From positions 1,054,001 through 1,118,000 of the forward strand of contig JAJNNQ010000100.1 in NCBI GenBank assembly GCA_027886175.1: 64,000 nt of DNA, given 5' to 3'. This document shows positions 31,301 through 42,560 of the stretch, one piece after another. The translations under genes were made by a program, and so were the position numbers. Source of the stretch: Phylloscopus collybita (Eukaryota; Chordata; Aves; Passeriformes; Phylloscopidae). Below the pieces are notes generated by a model. It was not told the origin of the DNA and made no database searches. It worked only from the letters and a program-made list of their open reading frames with translations. The stretch's first letter is position 1; each line of letters opens with the position of its first letter.

Positions 31301-32240
31301 CCCCGACGCCAGGTGTATCGGAACCCCCCGCGTTTCTGCTGTGGTTCTTCTCCCAAGGTCCGCGGTACCGTGGTACCCCTGTTACCCCTTCAGCCCCTGG
31401 TGCCTCCAGTACACTCAACACCCCTGGTGCTCTGCCCGTCCCGGGTACCCCCGGCTCCCCGTGCCACTGATACTCCCAGCCCCAGCCACACAGCCCTCGT
31501 GCTTTCCGTGCCTCTCCCGTCCAGGGCAGTGGGAGCAGGAGGTGTTGGTGGGTGACAGGAGTACCCCAGGCTGTCCCCACACCATGGCCCCACAGATCCT
31601 GGCTCTGCAGCAGGGGACAGACATCATACCCAGGGGTCCCCAGGCAGGTAAGGCCCCTCAGGATGCTGCAGTCCCCAGGTTCCCCCATACCCCTCTGTCC
31701 CAAGGCACAGCACAGCTGGGAGTGACCCTATGGAAGGGACCCCCAGGGATCCCCAGTACCATCAGCTCTCCCCATCCCATGCCTGTCAGGAGCTGATCCT
31801 GGAGCCAGTGGGAGACCCCCAGAGCTCGGGGTCCTGCCAGGGCCAGAGGCTGCTGTGCCCACTCATGCTAGCACCCATGGTCATCTCAGGCAGTCGAGGT
31901 GACAGCCTGGGGGCAGCAGGGCTCTGGTTGCCCAGGCCAGGCCAGGAGGGATTTAGCACCAGGAATGCCCAGTGCCACCAATGTCACTCCCATGAAGGAC
32001 AGATTGGCAGTCAGTGCCCTGCCCATGCCCATCAGCACTCCTTGGGGACAAGGACACCCTGGGGGGAGCATGGGCACTGCCCCTGCATGGGGGACACTGC
32101 AGCTGTGCCATAGGTTCCACACTGCAGTGGGCAGGAGGGGACGGGGCTGGGGAGGGGTCACTGCAGGGCTGGGGGCATCACCGATCTCCAGGACACAAAG
32201 CGACACAGAGCCTGGAACATCTAAAAAAAAAACCAAATCC
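31301..32240. other. CDH3-CDH1 intergenic spacer
   Basis: The roughly 1.1 kb between CDH3's poly(A) signal and the CDH1 start has no supported exon. It is GC-rich and low in repeats. The short spacing agrees with the tandem K-CAM/L-CAM arrangement known in chicken. Confidence 0.6.
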
Positions 32241-32246
32241 TTTATT
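32241..32246 (-). terminator. CDH3: poly(A) signal of CDH3
   Basis: AATAAA on minus, about 200 bases after the CDH3 stop, adjacent to an A-rich run. It leaves about 1.1 kb to the CDH1 start codon. Confidence 0.8.
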
Positions 32247-32423
32247 AAAACTGACCCAGCTCCCATCCCCTTGTCCGCAGCATCACACGCCATCATTCCA
32301 TACCTTAAAAAATAGATAATAACCACAAAAACGCAGGCGAGGAGGTGAGGGGGCTGCGCTGGGGTGGGGGGGCATGGCAGGGGGAACCCCCCAAGGCACA
32401 GAAGCAGCACTAAGGCGGGGGCA

Positions 32424-32688
32424 GCAGCGGGCTGGGGGGTCCCTAATCGTCCTCCTCGCCGCCGCCGTAGAGCTCGGCCAGCTTGCGGAAGCGGCCGCCC
32501 CAGTCGTTGAGGTAGTCGTAGTCCTGGTCGCCGTCGGAGGCGGAGGAGTTGAGGGAGCTGAGCGAGGTGGCCTCCGAGCCGCTGCCCTCGTAGTCGAACA
32601 CCAGCAGCGAGTCGTAGGGCGGGGCCGTGGGGTCCGTGTCGGCCGCCTTCAGGTTCTGGGGGAGCAGAGGGCTCAGCGCCTGTGGCCC
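32424..32688 (-). repeat. CDH3 last-exon block identical to CDH1 (conversion tract)
   Basis: Partner of 23389-23654. Identity includes about 30 bases of intron before the exon and about 20 bases after the stop, and then ends abruptly on both sides. Confidence 0.9.
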
Positions 32689-35600
32689 TTACTCTGTCAC
32701 CCCCTGGGCTCTCGGGGTCAGCACTCACCTCCTCGATGAAGGTGCCGATGTCATCGGGGTTGGCGGGGCGGGGCCGGTACTGGGGGGCTGGCAGGAGGGT
32801 GGGGGCCACGTCATTGCGGATCACCTCGGGCCGGGCGTCCAGCCCCCGGTGCAGCTGCCGCAGGTCATAGTTCTGGGGACACACAGACACGTGGAGAGTG
32901 GCAGAGTCAGGCTGATCACTCTGTCGCCAGACCCCTGACCCCCACACGCACCTGGTCCTCCTCGCCGCCACCCTCCTCCCCGTAGTAGAAGATGTTGTCC
33001 CTTGTGTCATCTTCGGGCAGCAGCAGCGGCTCCTTCGTCACCTTCCTCCTCCTCACGAACAGCAGCAGCAGCAGCAGGATGACTGAGGGGAAGAGTGCCA
33101 TCAGCAGGGACACGTGTCCCCCACTGCACCCAGGGCAGGGGTGTCCCCCCAGGAGCCCCACTCACGCAGCAGGGCCAGTAACGCGCCCAGGGTGGCGAGG
33201 ACGAAGGGCAGGGCGGTGACAGGCTGGGGTCTCTGGGGACAGCCCTGTGCCAGCCCCTCACAGGCGCAGACCCGTGCGGTGACAATGGTCACTTGGGCTC
33301 TGCCCGGCTGGTCCAGCAGCCGCAGGTACACGCTGTAGGTGTCCGGCTCCAGTGGTGCCACCAGCTGCAGTGTCACTGTGTCACCTGTGTGAGATTGGGG
33401 GCTCATGGCTGATGCCCCAGGCACGCAGCCATGGCACAGCTGCCTCTGCAGAGGACTCCCCACGTTATGTTCAGCCCCAGTGCAATACCTGTGTCCCCCA
33501 CCTCCACAGCCCAGCTGTCCCCCGAGCCGTGGGTGAGCTCGGCACGGAAGGGGCCGGTGTTGGGGGGCAGGTCCCGGTCGGTGACGGTGAGGAGCTGGGG
33601 CTGGGGGCTGCGCTGGCAGACTGTGATGTCCCGTGGCTCGGCCTCGGGGCCGTTGTCGTTCACATCCAGCAGCGTGAGGAGTAGCGTGCCCGTGCCCGTG
33701 GCCGGCGGTGAGCCTGGTGGGGACAATTCTAGAGGGGGGATCCCAAACCCAGGACTCTCATGGGGACATGGGTGACTGAGCAGGCATGGGGACAGGGGGA
33801 GCCTCAAAACCAAGACTTTCCCAGGGACAGAGACTCTCTGGGCAAGGGTGGGAACAGCGAGGAGTGATGCTGAACGAGGGAGTCCCAAACCCAGGATCCT
33901 CACGAGGCTGAGGTGCCCGGGGCAGGGGTGGGGCCAGGCAGCCCCCACACTGCTCCATGCTGGAGTGGGGAGTGTTTCCTGGTGATGGCAGCATGTGCCC
34001 CTCACGCGGGAGGGGGAACAAGGGCCCTTTCATATCCCTCACCATCATCCACTGCCAACAGCACGGCCATGTAGGTGCTGTTCTTGACGAAGGGGGACTC
34101 GCGGTCCAGGTGGTCCTGCGCGGTCACCAGGCCGTTCTCGGGGTGCACAGCCAGCCAGCCTGCCGGGTCGTGCCCCACCAGGTACCTGGGGGGCACAGGG
34201 GAGCTGGTGCTGCGGCGAGGGGCAGCAGAGACACCCCCAAAACTCCATTCCAACCCTGTCCCCGCTCACTTAATCCTCTGGCCCTGAGCTTTGTCAGGGT
34301 CCTGGGCGGTGCAGGTGGCGAGGGTCTGCCCCGGGGGCACATCCTCTGACACCGTGGCCAGCTGCACCGGCGGCACGAACACCGGGGCCTCGTTGACATC
34401 CTCCACGGTGACTGTCACCGTAGCGGTGGCCACCGGCAGCTTCACAACGAAGGGGACCTCGTTGGCCACGGCCACATGGAGCACGAACTGCTGCTTGGCC
34501 TCGTAGTCCAGACCCTGGGAGAGACATGGGCAGTGAGAGCGGGACGGGCAGGACGCCACTGTGGGCAGCAGTGAGGTGACACGGGGTGCCACAGACCTTG
34601 GCGGTGCGGAGGATGCCCTCGTTGGTGGCAGGGTCGGTGGTGATGGCAAAGGCACCCCCATCGTTGCCACGCAGGATGGAGTAGACGGCTCGCCACGCCG
34701 GCGTGCCAGGCTCATCCAGGTCGGTGACAGCCAGCCGGGCCACCTCCCGCCCGGCCACGTTCTCCGGCACGGCCGCCTCGTACTGCGGGTCGGGGGCACC
34801 GTCATCACCAGGGCTCAGCGGGCACCAGGGAGGGCCCCTCCCAGCAGGGGGGCCCACATTACCGTTTTGGGGTCAAACTCAGGTGCGTTGTCGTTGACAT
34901 CAGCGATCTCGATGACGGCCAGCGCTGTGGTGGTCAGTCCCTCACCATCCAGGTCAGCTGCCTGCACGGTCAGGGTGTACTCCCGCACACGCTGTGGTGG
35001 ACAGACAGACAGACAGACAGACACCCTGTCAGCCCCTGCTTGGGGCTGGGATCCCTGCCCCACGGTGCTGCAGAGCCCACCTCCCGGTCGAGGCCACTGG
35101 CGATCACGCTGAGGGTGCCAGTGGCCCGGTTGACGGTGAACATTTGGGGATGGGGCTCCCGTGGCTCCTGGCTGAGGATGGAGTAGGCAATGACACCATT
35201 GTAGGTCTCCACCGCATCGTCCGCATCCGTGGCTGTCACCTGCATGATGGAGGTGCCTGGGGATGTGGATGTCCAGGTAAGTGGGATGCTGGGGGGCACG
35301 GTGCCAGGGCTGTGCCCAAGAAACACGGCTGGTGGGATGCAGAGCTTCCCCGAGGCACAGAGTCCTACCTGGCAGAGCTCCCTCTGGCACAGAGCCCCTG
35401 AACACCTCCTGTGTGAACTGGGGCTTGTTGTCATTCTGGTCTGTCACTGTCACGATGATCTCCATCGGCTCCTCCACTGGCTTCCCGTTCTCGGACACGG
35501 CGTGGGAGAAGAGCTGCGGGGTGGGGTGTGAGTGGGGGGCCTGGCACAGCACCCCAACATCCCCCTGGTGCCCCCCAGGCAAGGACCTACGTGGTACTTG

Positions 35601-38131
35601 TCGATGTGCTCGCGGTCCAGCGGCTGCGTCACCTTCATCCAGCCTGACTCCTTCTCGATGGTGAAGATGCCCTCGGGGGGGGCATCTGCTCCCTGCCCTG
35701 TGATGCTGTAGAAGATCTTGGTGTCTCTGTCCCGGTTGGATTTGATCTGGGGAGAGACACAGACCAAGGGGATGGGCTCAGTATCCCCCACCCCACCACA
35801 CCCTGCCCCAATGCAGTGGGGATGCACCCCCAGCACCCACCTCCATGCCCAGACTGACCAGCCTCGTACCTGAACCAGCTTTTTGGGGAAGGGGCCCCTC
35901 TCATTTTCAGGAACCTTGATGGGGGGGATCACCCAGTCCCTCTTCTGCCTCCTGAGAGCAGCACGAGCCCGCGGGAGCTCCTGTGGGATGGGGGTGAGTG
36001 AGGGCACAGCCGGCTGCGGGAGCAGGGCCGGGGCGATGTGCGGTGCAGCGTTACCTGGGGGGAGCGCCTGCTCTCTGCGGGAATTGGGGCGGGGTCTGGC
36101 TGGCCAGCGGCATACCGGGGGGAACCAGCATCTCGGGGGGGTTCGCTGAGCGCCCTGCCCACCCCCGGTAGCCGCACGGGGCCCCCGTCCTCCCGCACCC
36201 CGACATCGGGCTCCTCTGTCCTGGATGGCCCCGCGCAGTCTCCGGAGCTCCCTGCGGGGGTGAGGGGTCAGGGGGATGAGGGGGATCTCTCCCCCGACAG
36301 CCCCGAGCCGCAACCACCAGCTCCAGGACCCCGCAATCCCCCGGAGTCCCGAGGCGGAGTGAGGCAGGGGACGGCAGGAGAGGGGCAGAGGACACCAGGA
36401 GCGGGGCAGGGAACGCCGGGCGCCGTACGGGAGCGCAGTGGAAGTTTCGGTGGAAGTTTCGGCTTTGTTTCACAGATGATGGGAAATTCCTGGGCGGGCA
36501 CAGCCCTGCCCCAGCCCCCTCCCGGTGTGTCACCCCCTCGGGGCTCCCAACCCCCCGTGGCCAGATTATTGGGCACTGAATTTCCCTCCCCCGCCTCCCA
36601 CGCTGCATCCCTCGTGCTGGACACAGCCCCGGCTCCGCAACCCCCCCCGGGGGAAGGATTAGGGGATTAGCGGAGCTGAGCCAGCTTCGGGCGGCCGAGC
36701 GGCCCAGGGCGGGACACGGAGCGGGCTGCGGGGGCTGCGGAAGGCGTGGAATGGGGCAGGGAGAGCTGTGCCCCACGGCTGCTCCACAGCGGAGGGAGCG
36801 AGCCCAGGGCCGACGGTGGGGCCATGCGGGGAGCAGCAAACCGTGCCCCGAGGGCAGTGCCGGGCCCCTCCCGGTCGCGGTGACCGCGATAAGAGACTTT
36901 AATGGGGCTGGACGGGCATCAGTCACCCCCGGCAAGCGGGGCACGGGGAGCCCGGGGAAACCCCCAACCCCCGCCATGGGGAGCCCCCAGCCCCGCTCCC
37001 CAGCTGTGGCACGGCTTGCTGTTCCCAGCGAAGGGCCAGCGGCACAGGGGGTGCCCCACCGTGGCCTCGGGGGTCCCTGCAGGGCACCGTGCCCGCTGGG
37101 TGCCACGGCGGAACCGCACGGTCGGTGCCGGAACCGGGGTTGCCCACGGCGGGGGTGGCAGTGGCGTGGCCAGACCCCAGCCTGTGCCCGCAGCAGCACC
37201 GGGCAGCGCCCACCTCCAGGTCCTGGCAGGCTTAGCTGATGGGAACGGGATGTGAAAAACGGGATGTGGTGTCCACAGCAGGCGGAGGTCGAGGCCCCTC
37301 CCTGGCACTTACCGCCAAGGAGAGCTTTTAAGTGCTCCCGCGGCCATTAGACGAGCGCTGGCTCCGGCCGCGTTCCCGGGCAGCTCCGGTCTCCCGGGAG
37401 CCGCCGAGCGAAGAGGGCAGCGGGCCCGGGCCAGGCACCGGCAGCCGGCCAAGAGCTGGCAGCAGCAAGACCCTGCCCGGCCTCGGGCCAGCCACAGCCC
37501 GCACCCTACGGCCGGAGAAGGGTGGTCCTGGGGCACCAAGCCCCACTGCCAGCCCGGCGCCGGCCACCCACCCTGCGGGGACCCAGCCCTGCTGGCAGCG
37601 GGCGCCCCACGGCTGGGCCAAAGGCATCCGCCGCCACCAGCCCAGTGAGACCAGACGGGCACCGCCAGCCCCACGGGGCACCGCCAGCCCCACGGCCAAG
37701 CCCCACAGCCCGGGGGGAAGCACAACCCCAGACCACAGGAGCCCAGCCGGCCCCATGGCGCAGCCCCACACGCGGGGACCCCCGCCAGCCCCACAGCCGC
37801 GGCACCGCGAGTTCCTCCCGACAAGCAGCGGCCCCACCAGCGGGGGCAAAGCGATCCTGATGCCGGCAGTGAGGGAGGCCCTGCCGCCCCCCCAGTGCTC
37901 GGAGCCCCGATCCCGGTCGCGATCGGAGCTCCAGCCCGTCCCCGAATTGTGCCGGGGTCCCGGAGCCGCCGCGCCCCGACGGTGCGAGTTACCTGGTGCG
38001 GGGAGCGGCCCCCGGCGCAGCCCCGGGAGGACGCACGGCGGGGCCGGGGAGTGGGCGGCCGCCGGCAGGAGCGGGGAGAGGAGGAGGATGAAGATGGAGA
38101 GCGGACAGAGCCCGGAGCGCGGCCCCCGCAT
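32443..38131 (-). CDS. CDH3: CDH3, P-/B-cadherin (avian K-CAM), 15 exons
   Basis: Exons: 38131-37993, 36251-36055, 35980-35870, 35746-35591, 35513-35369, 35256-35081, 34991-34863, 34782-34597, 34514-34270, 34185-34043, 33713-33489, 33384-33166, 33082-32952, 32872-32729, 32655-32443; 852 residues. Signal peptide in exon 1, a Pro/Gly-rich prodomain exon, furin site RRQKR at about 122-126, then DWVIPP with Trp2, HAV in EC1 (FSHAVSENG), EC2-EC5, one membrane segment followed by [10 protein letters not shown], and a catenin-binding tail. EC2 text such as [12 protein letters not shown] is closer to CDH3 than to CDH1. It mediates homophilic adhesion. It has one exon fewer than CDH1 because exon 1 already carries the start of the prodomain, or because a small exon was missed. 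The first two exons are the weakest part of the model. Confidence 0.93.
35000..35022. repeat. (GACA)n microsatellite
   Basis: Five to six copies of GACA immediately beside the acceptor of CDH3 exon 7 (exon edge at 34991), inside its polypyrimidine region when read on minus. Confidence 0.9.
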
Positions 38132-38290
38132 GGCCCGTCCGTTGCTGCTGCCGCCGCCGCCGCCCCGGTCGCCGCCCGCCGCGTCCCGCCCCGTCCCGCC
38201 CCGCAACGCCCCAGGTGAGGCGGCGGCCGCGCAGGTACCGCCCCGCCCCGGAGAGCGGCCCCAGCGCGCCCCAGGCTTCCTCCCGCAATG
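38132..38290 (-). promoter_or_regulatory. CDH3: CDH3 CpG promoter
   Basis: Dense CCGCCCC boxes and a CAGGTG E-box at 38212-38217 lie directly upstream of the CDH3 start. There is no TATA box. It faces the plus-strand cadherin at 39048, so the roughly 900-base interval may serve both genes. Confidence 0.5.
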
Positions 38291-39047
38291 CCCTGGACCC
38301 ATTCATTACCCCCGGGACCCTTCAACCGGGGGTTTACCCCCTACAACATCCCGGGCAATCCCCGTTACACCGCGGTACCCCTCTGGAAACCTGCGGCAAC
38401 CCCCGATAGAACACCCCGATACCACCCGGGCACCCCCGGTGCTCCCCTGGAACCCCATTGCAATCCCCAGCACCCCCTGTTACGTCCCAGGGACCCATCG
38501 GTCCGGATCCAGGCACAGCTCGGTATGCCTCGGGCACCACCCACTCCCCACCGGGCAGCCCCGGTCTCTCAATGCCGCCTCCCGGTGCCCCCGGCCCCCG
38601 CCGCTGTCCCCCGGTCTCTCAGGGCAGCCCCGTGGGACACGCCCGGGTATCTCCAGGCGGTCTCCCGGTGTTCCCGTGAACCCTGGCACATCCCACCATC
38701 GCCGCCGCAGGAACAGCCCCCCCTCCCCATTCCTCCGTGCCACCCCCGGGTGCCTCCTCCCCCTTTGCCGCCTGTGGGTGCATTGGAACTCTCGGGGGGA
38801 GCTTGTGTGTGCCCCCCAGCCCCACTGGAGCGGGGGTTCCCATGGCCACCGAGGGACAACCCCGGGGGGTTCCCGGACTCCATCGACCCCCCCAGCCTGG
38901 AGCAGCACCTCCTGTGCTGGGTCTCCCAGCCCCCCCGCGGGGCTGGCAGCTCTGGAAAGCCGGTTCTGCCTTCCTGGCCAAGGTCACTGACGCAACAGGG
39001 AAGGTTCCCAGCTGGCACCTGGGGGAACAGCCAGTGCAGCTGCAGCC
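38291..39047. other. spacer between divergent cadherins
   Basis: C-rich, loosely repetitive DNA ('ACCCC'-type phrases) between 38290 and 38720, then unique GC-rich sequence up to the plus-strand cadherin start. Long open frames here overlap on both strands and have no family resemblance, so I leave them out. Confidence 0.5.
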
Positions 39048-42000
39048 ATGGCACCTTGCACCTTCGCCCTCCTCCTTCTGCTGGTGGGACCATGGCAGTG
39101 GGGCCGGGGCTGTTGCATGGCCACCCCCCTGGACGTTCGGGACAGAGCCGGGTCCCTCCATGGCCCTGCAGCCCCACCCTCCATCCCACAGGACGTGCTG
39201 ATCTTCCCGGGGCACGGACACGGCCTCCGGCGGCAGAAAAGGGACTGGGTCATCCCCCCCACCAACTGCCCCGAGAATGATCAGGGGCCCTTCCCCAAGA
39301 AGCTGGTGCAGGTACGTGTGCCCGTGGGGACTGGGCAGCATCCAGGGGCATCCCTGGAGTGCTGGGACGCCTCTCACCCCCCTCTTCCTGTCTCGCTGCC
39401 AGATCAAATCCACAAAGGAGAAAGAGATGAAGGTTTTCTACAGCATCACGGGGCAGGGAGCAGACACCATCCCCGTGGGTGTCTTTGTCATCGAGCGGGA
39501 GACGGGGTGGCTGAAGGTGACAAAACCGCTGGACCGGGAGGAGAAGGATAAATACGTGGTGAGTGAGGGGGGCCTGTGGTGGGATGGGGACGGTCCTGGG
39601 GATTGCACAGACACTGACTGTGCCCTTGCAGCTCTACTCCCACGCCGTGTCAGCCAACGGGCAGCCCGTGGAAGACCCCATGGAGATCATCATCACTGTC
39701 ACTGACCAGAACGACAACCGGCCCGTCTTCACCCAGCAAGTCTTTGTCGGCTACATCGAGGAGAACGCAAAGCCAGGTACACGGGGGGCTCTGGGCTGGG
39801 ACCACACAGAGCCCAGAGCGGGAGCAGCTGGGGTGTCCTGTGGATTCTTCTGTCCCATCATCAAAATCTCCCTGGCTTGTCCCCATGTCCAGGCACATCT
39901 GTGATGACCGTGAACGCTACGGATGCAGATGATGCCATCAATGTGAACAATGGCATCATCGGCTACTCCATCCTCAGTGAGGAGCCCAGGGGTGCACAGC
40001 CCATGTTCACCATCAATGCCGAGAAGGGCATCATCAGTGTCATTGGCACAGGACTGGACCGGGAGGTGGGCACCTTGCCATGGCCCAGGGGAACCACAGT
40101 GGGATGTGCCGTGGGGAGAAAGGGACACTGGAGCCCTGGGGTCCACCTGGTTTTGGGACGTGCCATCCCTGAGTCACTGTCCCTGGCTGTAGGGGTATCC
40201 GCAGCCTCGAGCCCACCAGGATCTGTGCTGGGGACACTCCAGGGACCCCCAGCTTTGCTAAGCCCTGGAGTGGGTGCAGTGCCAGCCCCTTGGATGGGCA
40301 GCTGGGACATTGGCTGCCTCTGTGCAAGCAGGGAACAGTGAGGCTGGGGAAGGGTGGAGGAGCAGGCAGGTGATGCCTGGAGGAGAGGAACACCCCAGTC
40401 CCCACCCCAGCCCTAACTGGGGTGATTTTGTCCTGCAGACCACTCCCAACTACACGCTGATCATCCAGGCTGCAGACCAGGAGGGCACAGGCCTGACCAA
40501 CACCGCCACTGCCATCATCAAAGTCACTGATGCCAACGACAACCCTCCTGTCTTCAACCCTGCCATGGTAGCACCCAGCCCCAGGCGCTGCCCTCCCCGG
40601 GCATCGTGGCACGAGCCCCCAGCTGGGGTGCCTGGGGCCACACAGGTGACTGTCCCTGTCCCATCTTGTAGTATGAGGAGATAGTGGATGAGAACAAGGT
40701 GGGGGTGCTGGTGGCCCGGCTGCACGTGACAGACCAGGACCTGCCAGGCTCCCCAGCCTGGCAAGCCGTCTACCGCATCCAGAGCGGGGACCCGCAGGGT
40801 GACTTCGAGATCACCACTGACCCCAAAACTAACGATGGGCTCCTGAAAACTGCCAAGGTGGGTCGTGCTGCAGCAGGGCTGCCTCAGCACCAGCTGAGTC
40901 CCTGCTGGCACTACCCGGCTTCTCTCCCACCCCCAGGGCCTGGATTATGAGGCCCAGAAGCGCTACACGCTGGTGGTGTCGGTGGAGAACGAGGTCCCCT
41001 TCACCGTGGCCCTGAATCCTGCCACAGCCACTGTCATGGTGCTGGTCGGGGACGTGAATGAAGCCCCCATCTTCATACCCCCGGTCAAGCGGGTGGAGGT
41101 GATGGAGGATGTGCCAGTAGGATACCAGGTCACCTTCTACAAAGCCCAGGACCCCGACAAGGAGCAGAGCCAGAAAATAACGTGAGCGGAGGGTGGCGGT
41201 GGTGGGGGCTTTGCTGGGGTGTCTGAGGGGCTGCGCTGCCCCTTGTGCCCCTTCCTGTCCCCCTGCTGAGCCCTGGCTGCCCCCAGGTATCGCATGGGCA
41301 GCGACCCTGCGGGGTGGTTGGCCATTGACCCTGAGAACGGCATCGTCACGGCAGCCCAGCCACTGGACCGGGAGTCGGCGCATGCCATCAACAGCACCTA
41401 CAAGGCCATCGTCCTGGCCGTGGACAACGGTGAGGGGGGCCAGCTGCTGCCCCCGTGCCCACCTCCGTGTCCCCCCATGGGGTCCAGGCCCCTCCCTGGC
41501 TGCCTCGCTGACTCTCAGTCCCACAGGGTCACCACATCGTACCACCGGCACGGGGACGCTGCTCCTCCTGCTTCAAGATTTGAACGACAACGCACCCGTC
41601 TTCACCCAGGCAGTTTTCCACGGTTCTGTGCTGGAGGGAGCTGAGCCAGGTGGGACCATTACCACCACCTGGCAGGCAGCACTGGAGGGTTGTATGCCAG
41701 GTCACCAATAACCACTTGCTCCAGGCACATCGGTGCTACGGGTGCTGGCCACCGACGCGGACGACACCGTGAACACCAACAATGGCGTTGTGAGATATTC
41801 CATCCGGAGCCAGGTGCCAGAGAAGCCCCAGCCTGGGATGTTCACCATCGACAGCAGCTCTGGGCTGATCTCCGTGGCCAGGCTGGGACTGCTGGCAGAG
41901 GTGAGCCCCGGACTCAGCCCCCATCGAGCTCATCCCTCACTTTTGGGTGACACAGCCTCTTGCCACAGGCGGTCTCTGAATACACGCTGGAGATCCAGGC

Positions 42001-42070
42001 TGCCGACCAGGAGGGATACGGGCGGCGAGCCACTGCCACTGCCTGCATCACGGTGAAGGTGAGAGGTTGA
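39048..42070 (+). CDS. CDH1-like cadherin lacking transmembrane and cytoplasmic exons (predicted secreted)
   Basis: Exons: 39048-39311, 39403-39558, 39632-39776, 39893-40065, 40439-40567, 40672-40857, 40937-41181, 41287-41429, 41527-41649, 41725-41900, 41969-42070; 613 residues, no frame break. Exon 1 holds an ATG in good context, a signal peptide ([16 protein letters not shown]), a pro-segment of only about 40 residues, furin site RRQKR (61-65) and DWVIPP. Exons 2-8 equal CDH1 exons 5-11 with few changes: EC1-EC4, Trp2 and HAV kept. Exon 9 is a hybrid, starting like CDH1 exon 12 and switching near the DLNDN calcium motif to an exon-6-type end (..GAEPG). Exons 10-11 are a further EC2-type module. 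The frame then stops at VRG, after what looks like an unused or used splice donor (AAG|GTGAGA at 42058). No membrane segment, GPI signal or catenin tail follows. It is head-to-head with CDH3 and just upstream of URAH. A pseudogene remnant is possible, but every splice site and the whole frame are intact. Confidence 0.75.
39490..41530 (+). repeat. inverted-repeat arm B: cadherin-like exons 2-8
   Basis: Partner of 25100-27140 in opposite orientation, separated by about 12 kb that holds the CDH1 5' part and all of CDH3. The encoded EC1-EC2 exons (39632-40567) are identical to CDH1 at the protein level. Confidence 0.9.
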
Positions 42071-42269
42071 GCCCCCCCGGTGCCCCAGCAGTGCAGGAGG
42101 GCAGGGTGAGACTGGTGAAGCTGGTGCTGGCTCCAGACAGCCCCACGTGCCCGGCTGCCGCAGCACCGATGCGCTCCAGGTGCTTTCCATGGTGGGAGGC
42201 GAGACTGGGATGGCAGCTGTGCTGTGGCTCCTCCTGGCCCAACGCCCCGACTTCCTACCGGGCTCTGGG

Positions 42270-42560
42270 CCACCAGCCCCAGGGCCACAGCGCTGTTGGA
42301 GTGTGGGTGCTCGTGGGGTTCCTGGGCGCAGCTCCCAGCGGGAAGGCGCCCGTGCCGGCTCGGCCCAGCCGGGGAGGAGCACCCGGTTCTGCGGGAGCCC
42401 CGTGCCAGGATAGCGGCACCCAGCCGAGCCAGCTCCACGGGGAGAGGCCGTGGCGCCAGGAAGGGAGGCAGGGGCCAGGGATGGCGTTTTGCACGGGGTC
42501 ACCGGCCACAGCTCCCTGGCCCAGTGGGACGGAGGACAGCCAGGTAAGCTCACCGAGACG
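42270..42560 (+). promoter_or_regulatory. URAH: probable URAH CpG promoter
   Basis: A locally CpG-rich stretch between the cadherin stop and URAH, ending in a strong donor (CAG|GTAAGC at 42543). It suggests that URAH has its own start region and is not only read through from the cadherin. Confidence 0.45.
42481..42543 (+). CDS. URAH: putative URAH 5' coding exon
   Basis: ATG at 42481 in a fair context opens 21 codons that end exactly at a CAG|GTAAGC donor in phase 0. The next exon (43123) also starts in phase 0 with ADGMSEV. It would add 24 residues before the usual URAH methionine. Some fish URAH proteins have an N-terminal peroxisomal PTS2 exon; I see no convincing PTS2 in this frame. It could instead be 5' UTR. 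Confidence 0.4.

Noticed and set aside
30152..31555. 467-codon plus-strand frame antisense to CDH1 exons 1-2
   Set aside because: No start context, composition is that of a GC-rich antisense shadow.
37332..38990. 552-codon plus-strand open frame antisense to CDH3 exon 1
   Set aside because: Pro/Arg/Ser-rich low complexity, typical of CpG-island shadow frames.
38288..39280. 330-codon plus-strand frame entering the secreted cadherin first exon
   Set aside because: It is in a different frame from the cadherin; the C-rich repeat keeps it open.
39048..42070. The plus-strand cadherin as a simple assembly duplicate of CDH1
   Set aside because: It has its own signal exon, diverged exon 4 and intron 4, and unique exons 9-11, so it is not just a misplaced copy. 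Coverage data would still be useful for the near-identical middle.
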